A stretch of 64,000 nt of DNA from Hexactinellida sp. DTS-2022. Its lineage: Eukaryota > Porifera > Hexactinellida. This document shows, one piece after another, positions 33,800 to 44,606 of the stretch. The position numbers were made by a program, and so were the translations under genes. The notes under the pieces are model-generated. The model did no database searches. It was not told where the DNA came from and worked only from the letters and a program-made list of their open reading frames with translations. Each line of letters begins with the position of its first letter. Within the stretch, counting starts at the first letter, position 1. The stretch lies in assembly GCA_028753945.1 (NCBI GenBank), contig JAPNXP010000002.1, positions 5,084,001 through 5,148,000 on the forward strand, in the 5' to 3' direction.

Positions 33800-35030
33800 G
33801 GATGCTGAACGCGAGTTAACATTAGCTGTAATGGGTAGTTTCCATAGTTTTGTCCAAACAATGGTAAATCACTATAAACATAAGATCCTTTATCCTAACT
33901 AAGATATTTAGCACTTGAGATCATTTTTTGGAATTATATTTTTGTCAGGGAGGGTGAAAATATTTTTTTGGCTTCTCATACCCGTAATACAATAGAATCA
34001 AAACTTCTCGGCATTATCCAGAGTGTTATATTGTGGCGCAAGTTCTGAAAAGTTTTGTACATATTCCCCACAACTAGGAATGAAAAAATGACTAGCTTTG
34101 GTAGTGTAGAGTTCCTACTTTCTATCCTGTGGGTGCTTGTCCCTTGTTATCTCAAAAATCGGTCAAAATTAGACAATTTTACACCAAATTGGTTCAAAGA
34201 ACTCTTAGTTCTTGTACAATCGCTCCCAAGCTAGTCATTTTTATTGACAATAGTGTATACAAGTATATCTGAGTTTTTTTAGTCATTCCGCTAAATATTT
34301 TTTCTCAACTAATGCCGAGAAGGTCGAAAAAATGAGTTTTGAGATACAAGCGTTCAAAGTTTACCAGGTTATTCCCACTAATAATAGATACATTTCAATT
34401 GGTGTTTCATCCGGGGATGGAAGGAGTATGTAAGCTTATATTCGTACGATAAGCTTTACATGTATTCAGTCATTGTTCGTAACTAAATGACTTGATATTT
34501 ATCCATTTATGCAAGTCCACTTTATTTTGGGACACCAGCTGGAAAAGGAATTTGATGTAATTTGCTGTGAGAATTGTTCGAAATTCAACAGAAAGTTCAT
34601 TCCAGCAATGTTTTGAACTACTATGTACATGCACCATGTATATTTGTGGCACCTTTCAAATGAATTGCTTTATATCCCAGAATAATTAAAAAGATTGTCA
34701 CCATAGAGATTCGAACCCATAACCTCAAGTATACATTCTCCATATGCTTTCCACCGTGCAGTTGATACATATTAGTTATATATGAACTGATATTAGTATC
34801 AAAATGCACATAAATAACCATCAATGGTGATAAATGTGAGGAATGTTCACATAATCACCGATGTCATCAAAAATGACGTCACTAATAATGCACTTTTGAG
34901 CAAAAATATTCTAGATTTTTAAAAATTTGCACTTCGAACAGAATTCCAGGTTATTTTTGCATGTTATTTCACAATAATCGACACTTAAATTTTTGAAGTT
35001 AAATACCGGATAATTTGGCGTCAAGCATCC
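33800..35030. mobile_element. Element N (1,231 bp, TTAA-flanked), nested in X4
   Basis: GGATGCTGAACGCGAG at the left and the complement of GGATGCTTGACGCC at the right, with TTAA on each side (33796-33799, 35031-35034). Only one copy is visible in the window. No transposase. It carries a tRNA-like SINE head. Confidence 0.7.
34690..34775 (-). repeat. tRNA-derived SINE head
   Basis: On the minus strand, ACTGCACGGTGGAAAGCATA is followed about 30 bases later by ATGGGTTCGAATCTC. This is close to the RNA polymerase III B-box consensus GGTTCNANNCC and at tRNA-like spacing from an A-box-like segment. A folded tRNA cloverleaf is not evident, so I call a SINE or tRNA pseudogene rather than a tRNA gene. 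Confidence 0.55.
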
Positions 35031-36031
35031 TTAAGATGCGATATATGCTGTTCTATCCAAATATAAGATAAAACCTATATGTGGCCATGTCCCGAAATTA
35101 TCAAGTTTCCATGGTATACTGCAACCGGCAACCAAAACCAGAACCCCAATATTTCTTTCAAAACTCGAAGTGAGTCAAACTGGAGAAATAATTGGAATTT
35201 TTCTTTGAAATTTCGTCAAAGTCCACATGGGTATCCACACAATCCGAAAATGCAATAAAAACGAGATTTACCATATTTTGGGGTTTATCGAAATTTTGGG
35301 ATTTTGTAGAGTATACCTGAACCTTAAACCACTCTAAAATGACTATAAATATCTTTCTACAGTTATAACTTTAAAAATATTGTGATTTCATGTCATTTTA
35401 GGCAATATCCATTTAGTGGCATAAGTGTCCCTCGAACATGCCACTTGTGGCACAAATGGGAATGTAACTGTATCTCAGTAGAGAACATTCGTAATTATTC
35501 GAAATGAATCCCCTAGAATAATTCGTCCATGTGGAATTCAAAACTGCAATCAGAAATTATACTTTCTGAATTGCATGAATAATGATCAGATATAATATAT
35601 TCAATTATCTAATTAGATACTAGTTAATAAGTTTAACACCTCCATAAAATCTAAATACAAAAGTTTTGCTAATGTATTTTACGTAACACATCGTCTAATG
35701 TAAACATCCATGTTGAAGCCCCTACAAATGTAATTATGCTGCTATAAGCTTTAATGCAGGAATACAAATTATTGCTGTTCAAATACTTTTGGCCTGTATT
35801 GTATAGTACTATCAGTATAATAAAGTGTAGTTACAATATGGAGAAGATGGCAGATTTACATCAAAAACCGTTAATAAAACGTAATTGGTTAGCGACCTGT
35901 TCATTTTAAGGAGATAGCCCCTTGATTTAAAATAGTTAATTGATTTCTAGTTTGATAGCGTTTTTGGACTGTACTATGTAGTAGTAGTTTACCTGGAAAA
36001 TAGAATTGATTTAGCTTGTATTACTCTAGAG

Positions 36032-36356
36032 CAGTGGTTCCCAATCTGGGAGGAATTCCTCCCTGGGGAGGAATTTGGCCATCCTCGGGGAGGAATTCCG
36101 CATAGGTATACTTAGATATATTAATGAAATTCTATGGATTACTTTGTCTCACTGAATGATTTAATCACTACGTAATTAAATATTCCTTGCATTGATTATA
36201 TTGACAGTTATCATTGACAGTATTATTTATATTTAACTTAGTTTTTCAGTTATTTCCAAACCAAAATTCTACATTGTAATCCTGGGTGGAATTTTAGCAA
36301 AATATTGCTTAGGGGAGTAATATCCTGACTTTTTTGGAAAAGGTTGGGAACCACTG
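36032..36356. mobile_element. hAT MITE (325 bp) with exact 8-bp duplication CTCTAGAG
   Basis: CAGTGGTTCCCAATCTGGG at the left and GGTTGGGAACCACTG at the right. CTCTAGAG is duplicated exactly (36024-36031, 36357-36364). The interior begins with GGAGGAATT repeats. The same type of end appears at 53469. Confidence 0.92.
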
Positions 36357-36365
36357 CTCTAGAGT

Positions 36366-36945
36366 TACTTACTATAATCTAATTTATCCTATGTGAACCC
36401 ATATAGCCGTTGCCAAGTGATATTAATACAACAATAAATAGTCAACTTAGTTTGAGGTTGTATTTCAACTCTAATAGTATATGATTGAAAGATACTGGGA
36501 AGTTTTTGTTGAATTTCTACTTAATTAATTTTTACGTAAATCTTTGCTGAATATGTGGATAATTTGTCTATAATTATGATAACTAAATTATTATAAATTT
36601 CAATATCTTTAAAATGTGAATTCTGAAATCAGTATCTTACTCTACATACGATACGGAACAACTTTGCAAATGAATTTGAGTCTCTATCTTTTATATATTT
36701 TGAGATGACACTTGGCAAAGACCATCCTTTGAGGGAGAATTTTTTTTTGGACAAGATGAAGATACTGAACCACTTCTATGGACTTTTGTCACCCAAAAAT
36801 TGACTTACGTCACCCAAAGAATTATCTAAATGATATTTACTTCATATTCGGGAGGTTTACACATGTATGTATAATTGCACAGATATAACCGTTATTTGAA
36901 CAATTTTTTATTTTTGGTCCGAATTGAAGGGGCAATTTCCTTAAA
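36366..36945. other. AT-rich sequence, nothing recognised
   Basis: No gene, repeat or RNA feature found. Confidence 0.4.
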
Positions 36946-37240
36946 AATTATGCATATCTCTCGAATATAGACCCATACTTAAACAGGCGCTATCGGCCAA
37001 GGGAGGGAGAGACTGTCCACTATGTATATTGCTAGTCGTGTTGCACTTTAGTTTGACTCTAATTATGCTTATTTCTCTAAGTGACCAACACTTCAACAGG
37101 CGCTATCGGCCATTGGGAGTGGGAGACTCTCTACTTACATGTTTGTTTGTCATGGTCCACTTTTGTTTACTGTAATTATGCATATTTCTTTAATAAAGAC
37201 CGACACTTCAACTGGCCATATCGGGGAGGGGGAGCGGAAG
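36946..37240 (+). repeat. Three relic monomers of the ~115-bp satellite
   Basis: CGAATATAGACCCATACTT, AACAGGCGCTATCGGCCAAG, GAGACTGTCCACTATGTATA and TTTAGTTTGACTCTAATTAT correspond part by part to the satellite at 3847-14787, closest to the CTTCCGGCCCGTAGG monomer type. GACTGTCC / GACTCTCT / GACTGAC landmarks are about 114 and 105 bp apart. All three monomers are much more diverged than those of the main array. Confidence 0.85.
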
Positions 37241-37243
37241 ACT

Positions 37244-38416
37244 GACACATCAGGGTGTTATCCAGGCGTATTGGGCGCTCGTAAAGGAGCGTAATTTGGA
37301 TGCATTTTAATCTAGGTGAACAAAAATCGTGTCTAGGCGTACAATATCGAGACATGCTCCCATAGACTTAATTAAGGAGATAGGTCCTAAATTAATTAAT
37401 ACTGATCAAAACGGAAAAATATTGTTTTTAGCACGCCTAACTATATATTGATATACTATCAATCTAATTTGAAAGAAAATTTTCATTCGGACATTTTTTG
37501 ACCTCTGTGACGTCACTAAAGGTCAAAATCGCCGTTAAGTAGTATTAAACAAAATTTCGTAAGATTTTATGAGAGTGACCCCCTCTATTCTTAATATTTT
37601 CAGAGCTAAAGTTGTCATTTCAATGTTTTGTATTTGCTGTAATGATGTGACTAGGATTTTAGAGCTAACTCTAGACTCAAAGGTTCAGGAGATATGCATT
37701 TTGCTTGGACATCAGAAATTGGCACATTTTATGCCCATATAAGGTCAAAGTCTTTAGTTGAAGTGATTTATCGAAATTAATAACAGCATCTTGTCAGAAG
37801 TCGAATAAAAGATCTCGTGTGAAGCTGGATTGAGTTTATTCCCTTAATTCTTTGAGTTAAGGCGACAAATAAGAATCCGGGTACCCATTATATTGTCCCC
37901 GCGCATATATCACGTGAAATAGATTATTTCAACTCATTCGTGTGACGATATACTCTGTTCTACCCACGGAGACTACTCACAAAGTAATTAGTTTTTATAG
38001 AATGTTTTAAGATTTTTATAGAGTTCGAAAGAGAATGTCCCCTAGAAATATTTCATTTTCAACAACATAATCGATGATAACTCAGAAAATATTAGTTAAA
38101 AAGATTCAAATCGAGATAGGCTATATCATTGTGATGTATTCTTTATAAAATAGACAAAAAAACCTTTTATTGTGACAGAATATTTTTCTGATTAATTTGT
38201 TTTTTACGATATCCATAGCGTTAAATCATTGTTCAATTTTGGCCATCCATAAGGAGTTAACACATTCAATGGAAATTGAGCCACTCATTGAGGAGTTCAT
38301 TGATTCGACTGCTCAAAGGAGAAACAAGTTTGGACCAAATTTATGATATTGTTTTCTAAATCAACTATTCAATTAAACAATTGGGTATTTATTAACACAA
38401 TAAATGATATAATATA
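37244..38416. other. AT-rich sequence with a possible hAT-like fragment
   Basis: At 37260-37330, CCAGGCGTATTGGGCGCTCG and AAAGGAGCGTAATT resemble the GGAGCGCG blocks at 41660-41830. No complete ends. Nothing recognised further right. Confidence 0.35.
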
Positions 38417-38796
38417 CCTTATTATAGGAAATTAATGCGCCATGAAATGAACGCGAATTTCTCCAAATCGCGTTAATTTCCTCGCGTTAATTTCCATGAC
38501 CTTAATTTCCTGCAATTTAGCAAAATTATACAATGGATGGACAAACTTCCCAGTTACATATTTTCAGATGTGCAACTAGTTTGAAAGGATATACCATTTC
38601 TATCAAGTAGATTGGAAGCCTATTTGGGCACAATAAAGTAATAAATCAGGAGATTAATAATGCTGAATTTTTTTAATAAAATTTATTGGCGTTAATTTCA
38701 TGTATTTGAAAATGTCAGCTCCAATTCTCGTTAATTTCATGGAGCGTTAATTTCGTTCGCGTTAATTACATGGCGCGTTAATTTCCTATAATAAGG
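38417..38796. mobile_element. MITE P (380 bp, TA-flanked)
   Basis: Left CCTTATTATAGGAAATTAAT, right TTAATTTCCTATAATAAGG, with TA outside (38415-38416, 38797-38798). GCGTTAATTTC is repeated several times in both arms. TA target suggests a Tc1/mariner-type transposase. The same ends lie back to back at 25884-25917. Confidence 0.85.
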
Positions 38797-38798
38797 TA

Positions 38799-39798
38799 GA
38801 TGAAAACAGTTTTAATATCTAACTTCGCCCCCCCATATTTATGCGATTTTGAGAGAAATTATACGCCCATGGCACCACAGAAGTACGATTGGATCGCCAA
38901 GATCGTAGTCATGAAAAGACATTTACATTCGTCCTCGACTGAGAGCTATTGTATGCTTATTTCTCAAAATGACCAATTAGATAACATTTAATTAATTGCA
39001 TTTCGTTGTCTTTTAAGTGTATTTACGTTGTAATAGTACCATTTTAATTATTTTTCCAAATTATCTAATATTTTTTATTGTGTTGGAATACCTGCTATTT
39101 AGGATGTCCAAAGTTACAAGATTCAAAAACCAAAAGTTTTGGAGTATTATTAAAGACAATCCAATTTTTGGTTTAAATTATCGCTGAATCCCGAGAATGG
39201 AATGAAATCTCTACAACATTTTTAAGCAGTAAATGTATTGTATTAAAATTGTAGCGTATAGAGAATGAACATCAATGGTTGAGATTCACTAAACAAATAA
39301 AAGTTTTATAGCTCTCAATCTGGAACCAAATGAGATGGTTTTATGTCATGGAACTAGCGATACAAATCCTTCACTTATTTATACTGGCATAGAAGGATTA
39401 GATGTTTAATTTCATTACAGGACCTTTGGGTATGGGGATATTATTTTTCGTAAGAAGTTACAATGGAAAATCGATTTACTTATAAGATCACAATATCTAA
39501 TTCTTGGCACATTATTATCATCATAATTCTCACAGGTAAGATGATCGAACTAGATGTGGACAGGAGTTTACCTTGGCACCATTTGTACCTGCTAAATTAT
39601 CTTCCTACCAGAATGAAGGATACAATGCAGTAACTAGACTTCATCACAAAGATAGGGTATTTATTTTGTACCCGAACCAGGGGATTTATACTCAGTATGT
39701 CGTAACTTATTTCTACTCAAATTAATTGCATTTGTCATTAAGGACAATTATCAATGAGCGAACGCTTAGGTTCTCTCGATTAACAGCTTGATATTATC
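38799..39798. other. AT-rich sequence, nothing recognised
   Basis: A 63-codon plus-strand frame at 38800-38991 has no motif. Confidence 0.4.
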
Positions 39799-39806
39799 CT
39801 ACTACG

Positions 39807-40332
39807 CAGGGGCGGCGCGGCGCCACTCAGTCCACCGGGTAGTGGCCCTTTTTAGGTGCGCCCACATATTCATTGGCGCATACAGGATTATCGTGAGGGG
39901 GTGTTATATAGCGATCTAAGCGATGCCGCGGGATGGGAGGTCTGGGGGTCTAGCCCCAGAAATTCTTTTGAATGTTAGACTCTCAAACATCGAAGCACAG
40001 CTATTCTTGTTACATAGTAGGAGGAGTTGTACAAAAGATGTTTTAAATGTTTAGGTGTTTAGATATTTATGTTTAGAAAACATGATTACAATGTTCCATT
40101 ATTTTATCAATAATTTTCACAAAATCGAATTATAAATATCAACATATCCCTATTCAGGAAAATAGGATTCTAAATAACAACATATCCCTTTTGGAAACCA
40201 TTTATGAGGGGGCTGTTTCAACACCCAAATCCCACCCCCCCTGGATACGCCACTGTATTTTTAAAGCATATGGGACGTCACTCTAAAAGGTTCGGGCTAC
40301 ACCTAATTTGTTGAATGGCTGCGCCGCCCCTG
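39807..40332. mobile_element. hAT MITE (526 bp) with exact 8-bp duplication CTACTACG
   Basis: CAGGGGCGGCGCGGC at the left, GGCTGCGCCGCCCCTG at the right, and CTACTACG on both sides (39799-39806, 40333-40340). It contains a second hAT-like MITE. Confidence 0.9.
39871..40255. mobile_element. hAT-like MITE nested in the preceding element
   Basis: CATTGGCGCATACAGGATTA at the left and CCTGGATACGCCACTG at the right are worn complements of the CAGTGGCGTATCC type. The target duplication is not clear. Confidence 0.6.
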
Positions 40333-40340
40333 CTACTACG

Positions 40341-40990
40341 TAATTCATTGTGGATAAATATGAAACTGTTAATTGTACAACTTTTTGTCACGTCTAACGA
40401 ATTCTGAAATGTGTTATTTATTGCTTATAATTTCGATAATATCATTAATCACTAATATCTCAAAACTCATTATTTTACACTTCAATGAATATTCTCTAAA
40501 TCAAAGAATAAGTCTGGAGCTCTGAAATTTTTGGAGGTTCTTGTATTTAGTATAGGTCAATTCATGATGCAACTTGGTACTAATCGTGCAATAACTAAAT
40601 ATATATTTGACCCATGAAAGGCAAAATATCCCATTTTCTTGAGTCTTTTTGTCTATTTCCTTTCGTTTGAATTTCCAGAAACATAATACTGACACTATAT
40701 ATCTAGAAGTGCATAACTTTTTTATAATAGTGGTTAAGAAATATCACTGAAGTTTTTTGCTCTATAGCTTCTATAGTTTCTTCAAATTAATTAAGTCTAT
40801 TTCAACACTACAGTGTTATTGCTATGGAATCCTTATTTCTAAAGAATTCAATAGCATGCCGAAAATAGAACAATGAAAGTGACACTGAATGACGGATACT
40901 CTTAGTAAGATAGAAAACATTTATGTTTTGATTCAAACAGTTTATAAAAGCTGGGAAACTCAAATCTCTCATTGAGCAAATAGTGATATT
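40341..40990. other. AT-rich sequence, nothing recognised
   Basis: The 64-codon minus-strand frame at 40501-40695 has no motif. Confidence 0.4.
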
Positions 40991-41078
40991 AGTCGCTTAA
41001 ACAGCTTTATTCCACTTAATCGGCTCAAAATGGCCTGTCGCCGAATCCCTACGTGACACTATTAAACGGAGTATACAG
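40991..41078. mobile_element. Palindromic mini-MITE K4, diverged
   Basis: CCACTTAATCGGCTCAAAAT, then GACACTATTAAACGGAGTAT and ACAG correspond to the centre and right half of K3. The left end is unclear. Confidence 0.45.
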
Positions 41079-41170
41079 TAAATTCTGTAATTACTATATT
41101 AGTATTATTGGGCCAATTTTTTGTTTGCGTGTGATTTTGGCACATCTGAAAGTTTTAAGGTGATGAGTCC

Positions 41171-41248
41171 AGTGGCAGCGCCAAAGGGTGGCCAGGAGGA
41201 AACGTCCCCCTCCACGGGAAAACTGGTGCCCCCTGCGAGGTGGGGCAC
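41171..41248 (+). mobile_element. hAT-like MITE end
   Basis: CAGTGGCAGCGCCAAAGGG and a G/C-run block that ends GCGAGGTGGGGCAC. The matching right end was not identified. It is interrupted by the next element. Confidence 0.4.
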
Positions 41249-41547
41249 CAGTGCTCGACAAATTAGGTGATTTGGTGGCGCTAGCTACCAAAAATCTTAA
41301 TTAAGCCACCAAATATTGCCTTTGAAGGCTTAACTAATCTACCATGAACTGTGGATTATATCACGTGGTGTATATTATATTTATCGTTGCATTATCTGTT
41401 ATTAACGTTAGTGTTGTTTTACGGCATAAGAACTTTGTTAAGTCATTAATGGATTGTTAAATCGGCCGTTGTTATTTATTTAGCTACCAGAAAATGTGAA
41501 GTGGTGGCTTAATTAGTTACCATAAAATTTGATTTTTTCGAGCACTG
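41249..41547. mobile_element. hAT MITE (299 bp) with CAGTGCTCGA ends
   Basis: CAGTGCTCGACAAATTAGG at the left, TTTTTTCGAGCACTG at the right. TTGGTGGCGCTAGCTACC and CAGAAAATGTGAAGTGGTGG lie inside. Flanks GGGGCAC and GAGGGCAC suggest an imperfect target duplication. Confidence 0.65.
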
Positions 41548-41984
41548 GGGAGGGCACACTTTTGCAAGATTCTATGGAAAACAATTATTCTCAGTTATTT
41601 TTAGTGAATTTGAACAATATTGAACATGACAACAAAATTCATCAGTCTTCAACAAGGAATTATATAGGAGCGCGAGACGCTCCTTTTGGAGCATGATTTA
41701 GGAATATTTAAATTTAGGAGCGCGAAAATTTGGTATCATCGCCTATACCGTAACATTAAATTGTGATTTAGGCGTATGAAAATTGGATAAGAGCTGAATT
41801 AGGAGCGTTTTTAGAAATGGCTGTATAATACACTGGTCTTCAAACATGAATGCCCAATCAATGTTAAATTATTTTATGTTCATTTTTGAATCCTAACTAC
41901 ATTATAGTTACTACCTTTACTAGATGGATTCAGATCTAAACGATTTAAAAAAAAATTGTGATTAGGGGCACACCCACACCGATG

Positions 41985-42180
41985 ATGAACGCCACACCCA
42001 CACCGACGATGACCGCCACACCCACTACGATGATCGCCACACCCATACCCACGATGATGACCGCCATAGGATGCGGAGGCAGGAGCGAGTAGAGGAAGCG
42101 GAGCTAGGAGACTCGGAGCGAGGAGACTCAGGAGAGGAGGCGAAGCAAGAAGAGGAGGCGGAGGTCGGGTAGGGGGAGCT
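41985..42180 (+). repeat. Two simple repeats: CGCCACACCCAC(N)CGATGA and GGAGCGAGGAGAC
   Basis: First, about four units of roughly 25-28 bp containing CGATGACCGCCACACCC. Then purine-rich GGAGGCGGAG / GGAGCGAGGAGACTC units. Strand asymmetry changes between the two parts. Not coding. Confidence 0.75.
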
Positions 42181-42301
42181 TAGACCATGCTTTCCAAGCT
42201 ACTGGATATTTTAAAGTTAATTATCTGGTAATAACCAATTAATTGAGGGTTTTTAAATAAAGCTTTTTCTTTTACACAGCATTAAAGTAAAGTATCATTA
42301 A

Positions 42302-42989
42302 GGTTCAGGTATCCTCTAGAGTACTTCTACCATAAGTATCTACCCGAATGAATAAATTTTTTTACTGCAGTATTACTTCATCCTCAGGATGCCAAAAATA
42401 CAATCATATTGGCAAATAAACTAATAGAGGAAAAAACTTTTACCATTTTTGCGGAATAGATCAATGAGAAAAGATAAACAATACCAAGAATATTATTGAT
42501 AAAATGTGTTTAGCTGGATGTAATATAACTTTTGAGTACAGGAATTGAGAATATCTACATTTTTCTGGATTTCAAATACTTATATGTGATGTCGATTTTC
42601 AAATGAAGATTTCCTTATCCAAAATCCAAAAAACAGATGAACTATTCATATTAGGGTTAATCGCAGCACTGAAAAGTTGTATCTTTACGAGATCTCCCCG
42701 AAACCATTGAGTTTTTGATTCTACGACCAAAATTGACAAAATGACTTCTTCCGCAATTCTGAAAATCTTAGTTATGAGATAGCGGCTTTTGAAAAAAAAA
42801 TTTACAGCAATTATTCCTAAATTGAGGTGACCTAAGTGAGTCAAACTGGAAAAATAATAGGAATCTTTCTTAGAAATCTCTTGAGAGTAATCATTGGTAT
42901 TAATACAATCCCAAAATGTAATAAAAGAGAAATTGACAATGATTTGGATTTTATCTAAATATTCGAAATTTGTAGAGTATACCTGAACC
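42302..42989 (-). mobile_element. MITE X5 (688 bp)
   Basis: GGTTCAGGTATCCTCTAGAG...GAGTATACCTGAACC with TTAA at 42298-42301 and 42990-42993. Same orientation as X2. Confidence 0.9.
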
Positions 42990-43072
42990 TTAAAACAAAT
43001 GAATGAACTCTTCCTTTTTTTGTTAGAAAGGCTTACACTCACAGGGAGTTGTATATAATGGTATTCAATTAT

Positions 43073-43112
43073 TATTAATTCGAACCCCTAACCTCTTATA
43101 AGCTAGATTGAA
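43073..43112 (-). repeat. tRNA-like SINE head fragment next to the 27-bp minisatellite
   Basis: On the minus strand, GATAGCTCATTTCAATCTAG is followed by GGTTAGGGGTTCGAATT. The first is A-box-like, and the second is B-box-like and tRNA-spaced. The A-box part overlaps the first unit of the adjoining minisatellite. Confidence 0.5.
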
Positions 43113-43478
43113 ATGAGCTATCCTTACGATGCAGCTGAAACGAACTACCCTTAAGATTCAGCTGAAACGAGCTACCCTTATGATGGATCTGGAACGAACT
43201 ACCCTTATGATGCAGATGAAACGACTGCCCTTTTGATGCAGCTGAAACGAACTACCCTTATGATGCAGATGAAACGACTACCCTTATGATGCAGCTGAAA
43301 CGAGCTACCCTTATGATGGAGTTGAAAAGAACTATCCTTATGATGCAGATGAAACGACTACCTTTATGATGCAGCTAAAACGAACTACCCTTATGATGCA
43401 GCTGAAACGAACTACCTTTATGATGCAGCTGAAACGAACTACCCTTATGATGCAGCTGAAACGAACTACCCTTAATGA
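43106..43478. repeat. 27-bp minisatellite, about 14 units
   Basis: GCTGAAACGAACTACCCTTA plus TGATGCA repeats about 14 times. Two or more units are 26 bp and lack one A, so the nine-residue peptide frame (AETNYPYDA) is not kept. The minus-strand unit GGGTAGTTCGTTTCAGC resembles the A-box segment GGATAGCTCATTTCAATC of the neighbouring SINE head. Confidence 0.93.
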
Positions 43479-44114
43479 ACAAATATAACTATCTTGCATG
43501 ATATGTCTGTTTATTGTACAAGTATTAAATCAATCTTTCTACTCATCCCACAAATTTATTCCCGCTCTACTACTAGATCATAATATATGCTAATTAAACG
43601 GTCTTATATCTCACCTTTGAATCGCAGATTGATAAGTCAATATTATCTCTACGTGTCAATGTGATAATCCTGTTGGTCGATCTAACAGATGCTGACTAGA
43701 CCCTGATCCACCAAAATGACGAATATAACGCCTTCGAAAGTAAATATGAATATAAAATTTGACTCCCAACAAGTAACTATGATATCCTTAGAACAGTTCA
43801 AGTTTACGCCATGCGGTCGTTACATTAGATAGAAAGAAATTGAACGGAGAAACGCACCTTCAGTTGTAAAAAGGATATTCGTTTGTTATCACCATCAGCA
43901 ATAATTATGAAGTTATTCCAACAGATAATTGCATTCGGGCATTATAAGTTACATGTGCTTGATTGCTGGTTGGTAATGCGGGTGGGAAATGAAAGTGTGA
44001 TCGATTTGCTGATATATTATTTTATGGGAGTAAATGAGAAACTTTAAATAGTTTTAGAAGTGTATTTGTGTTCTGTGGAACTTGTGGATATCCCAAATTA
44101 CAAGAATTATGATA
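43479..44114. other. AT-rich sequence, nothing recognised
   Basis: It lies downstream of the caspase fragment on the minus strand. No terminal caspase exon was recognised here. Confidence 0.35.
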
Positions 44115-44606
44115 ACACTTCCCAGCACAATGCTCAATATTTGAATAACATCATAATCCCTTCTAAAAATATTTTCTGATATTGTATCACAAAGAGTTGG
44201 GAGGAAATTGAATCGGAACAAGGATAGCAGTGTGTGACATATACATTAGCCTTTTGTGAGCTCAAAATAAAATCAGGATGAATGGGTACCTTTGAGGATT
44301 GAGCTGTAATTGAAACTGGAAGATCTGAAAGTATATTCGAAACTGGCATACTTCTACTCGCCCTAGAACAGTCAAATATAATAAATTAAGGTCTTATTTA
44401 TAGCGTAGGGCAGGTTATGGGAATAGATTATTCCAGAACAACATTATACTGCACTAGCATGCAATCTGACCTCAAGAACATACCCTTCTCCATAAAGGAA
44501 CATGCTTTATTATGATGAATGTTTCGAACTTCAGTACCATGAGAAATGATTGCCATTACAAAGGAATTATTTGAACTGTGATCCGTGACCTTCGTTATAT
44601 AAGGCC
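44115..44606 (-). pseudogene. Caspase-like peptidase fragment: histidine exon and p10 exon, cysteine exon missing
   Basis: Caspases are cytosolic cysteine proteases of apoptosis and inflammation. On the minus strand VTDHSSNNSFVMAIISHGTE (about 44586-44527) fits the caspase histidine signature (H, spacer, S/C, two hydrophobics, S-H-G). DNKACS-type sequence (HHNKACSFMEKG) follows up to a GTATGT donor at 44483. A good acceptor (TTTGACTGTTCTAG) precedes an exon from 44362: SRSMPVSN, then HPDFILSSQKANVYVTH, which resembles the p10 start. After a frameshift comes LCDTISENIFRRDYDVIQIL, which matches the p10 end. The QACRG-type active-site cysteine exon expected between them is absent. The two exons also do not join in phase, so something was lost. 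Palindromic element S1 abuts the upstream side at 44589. I read this as a pseudogene or exon-deleted copy. Upstream exons and prodomain were not found. Confidence 0.6.

Larger units (their letters stand above)
33214..35323 (-). mobile_element. MITE X4 (2,110 bp because of a nested element)
   Basis: GGTTCAGGTATACTCTAGAG...GAGTATACCTGAACC with TTAA on both sides (33210-33213, 35324-35327). The left ~580 bp and right ~200 bp match other X copies in part (CCGTTGAG, CTTCCGCAA, GTGAGTCAAACTGG, GCAATAAAAACGAGAT). The middle holds element N. A 139-codon frame at 33150-33569 crosses the insertion boundary and is chance. Confidence 0.82.
33130..35811. mobile_element. Tc1/mariner-like MITE O2, interrupted by X4
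   Basis: Outer parts 33130-33213 and 35324-35811 together match O1 (58334-58897) in reverse orientation. The left end reads ACCAACCAGCTAAAAGTATA and TGAACA. The right end reads CTGTTCAAATACTTTTGGCC and TGTATTG. TA lies on both sides. GGCCAAAAGTATTTGAACA-type ends and TA targets are characteristic of Tc1/mariner elements. In O1 the interruption point reads TGTTTAATC with TTAA once, which gives the empty site for X4. Confidence 0.8.

Noticed and set aside
43106-43478. Repeat protein AETNYPYDA
   Set aside because: Several 26-bp units shift the frame, and there is no continuous ORF through the array.
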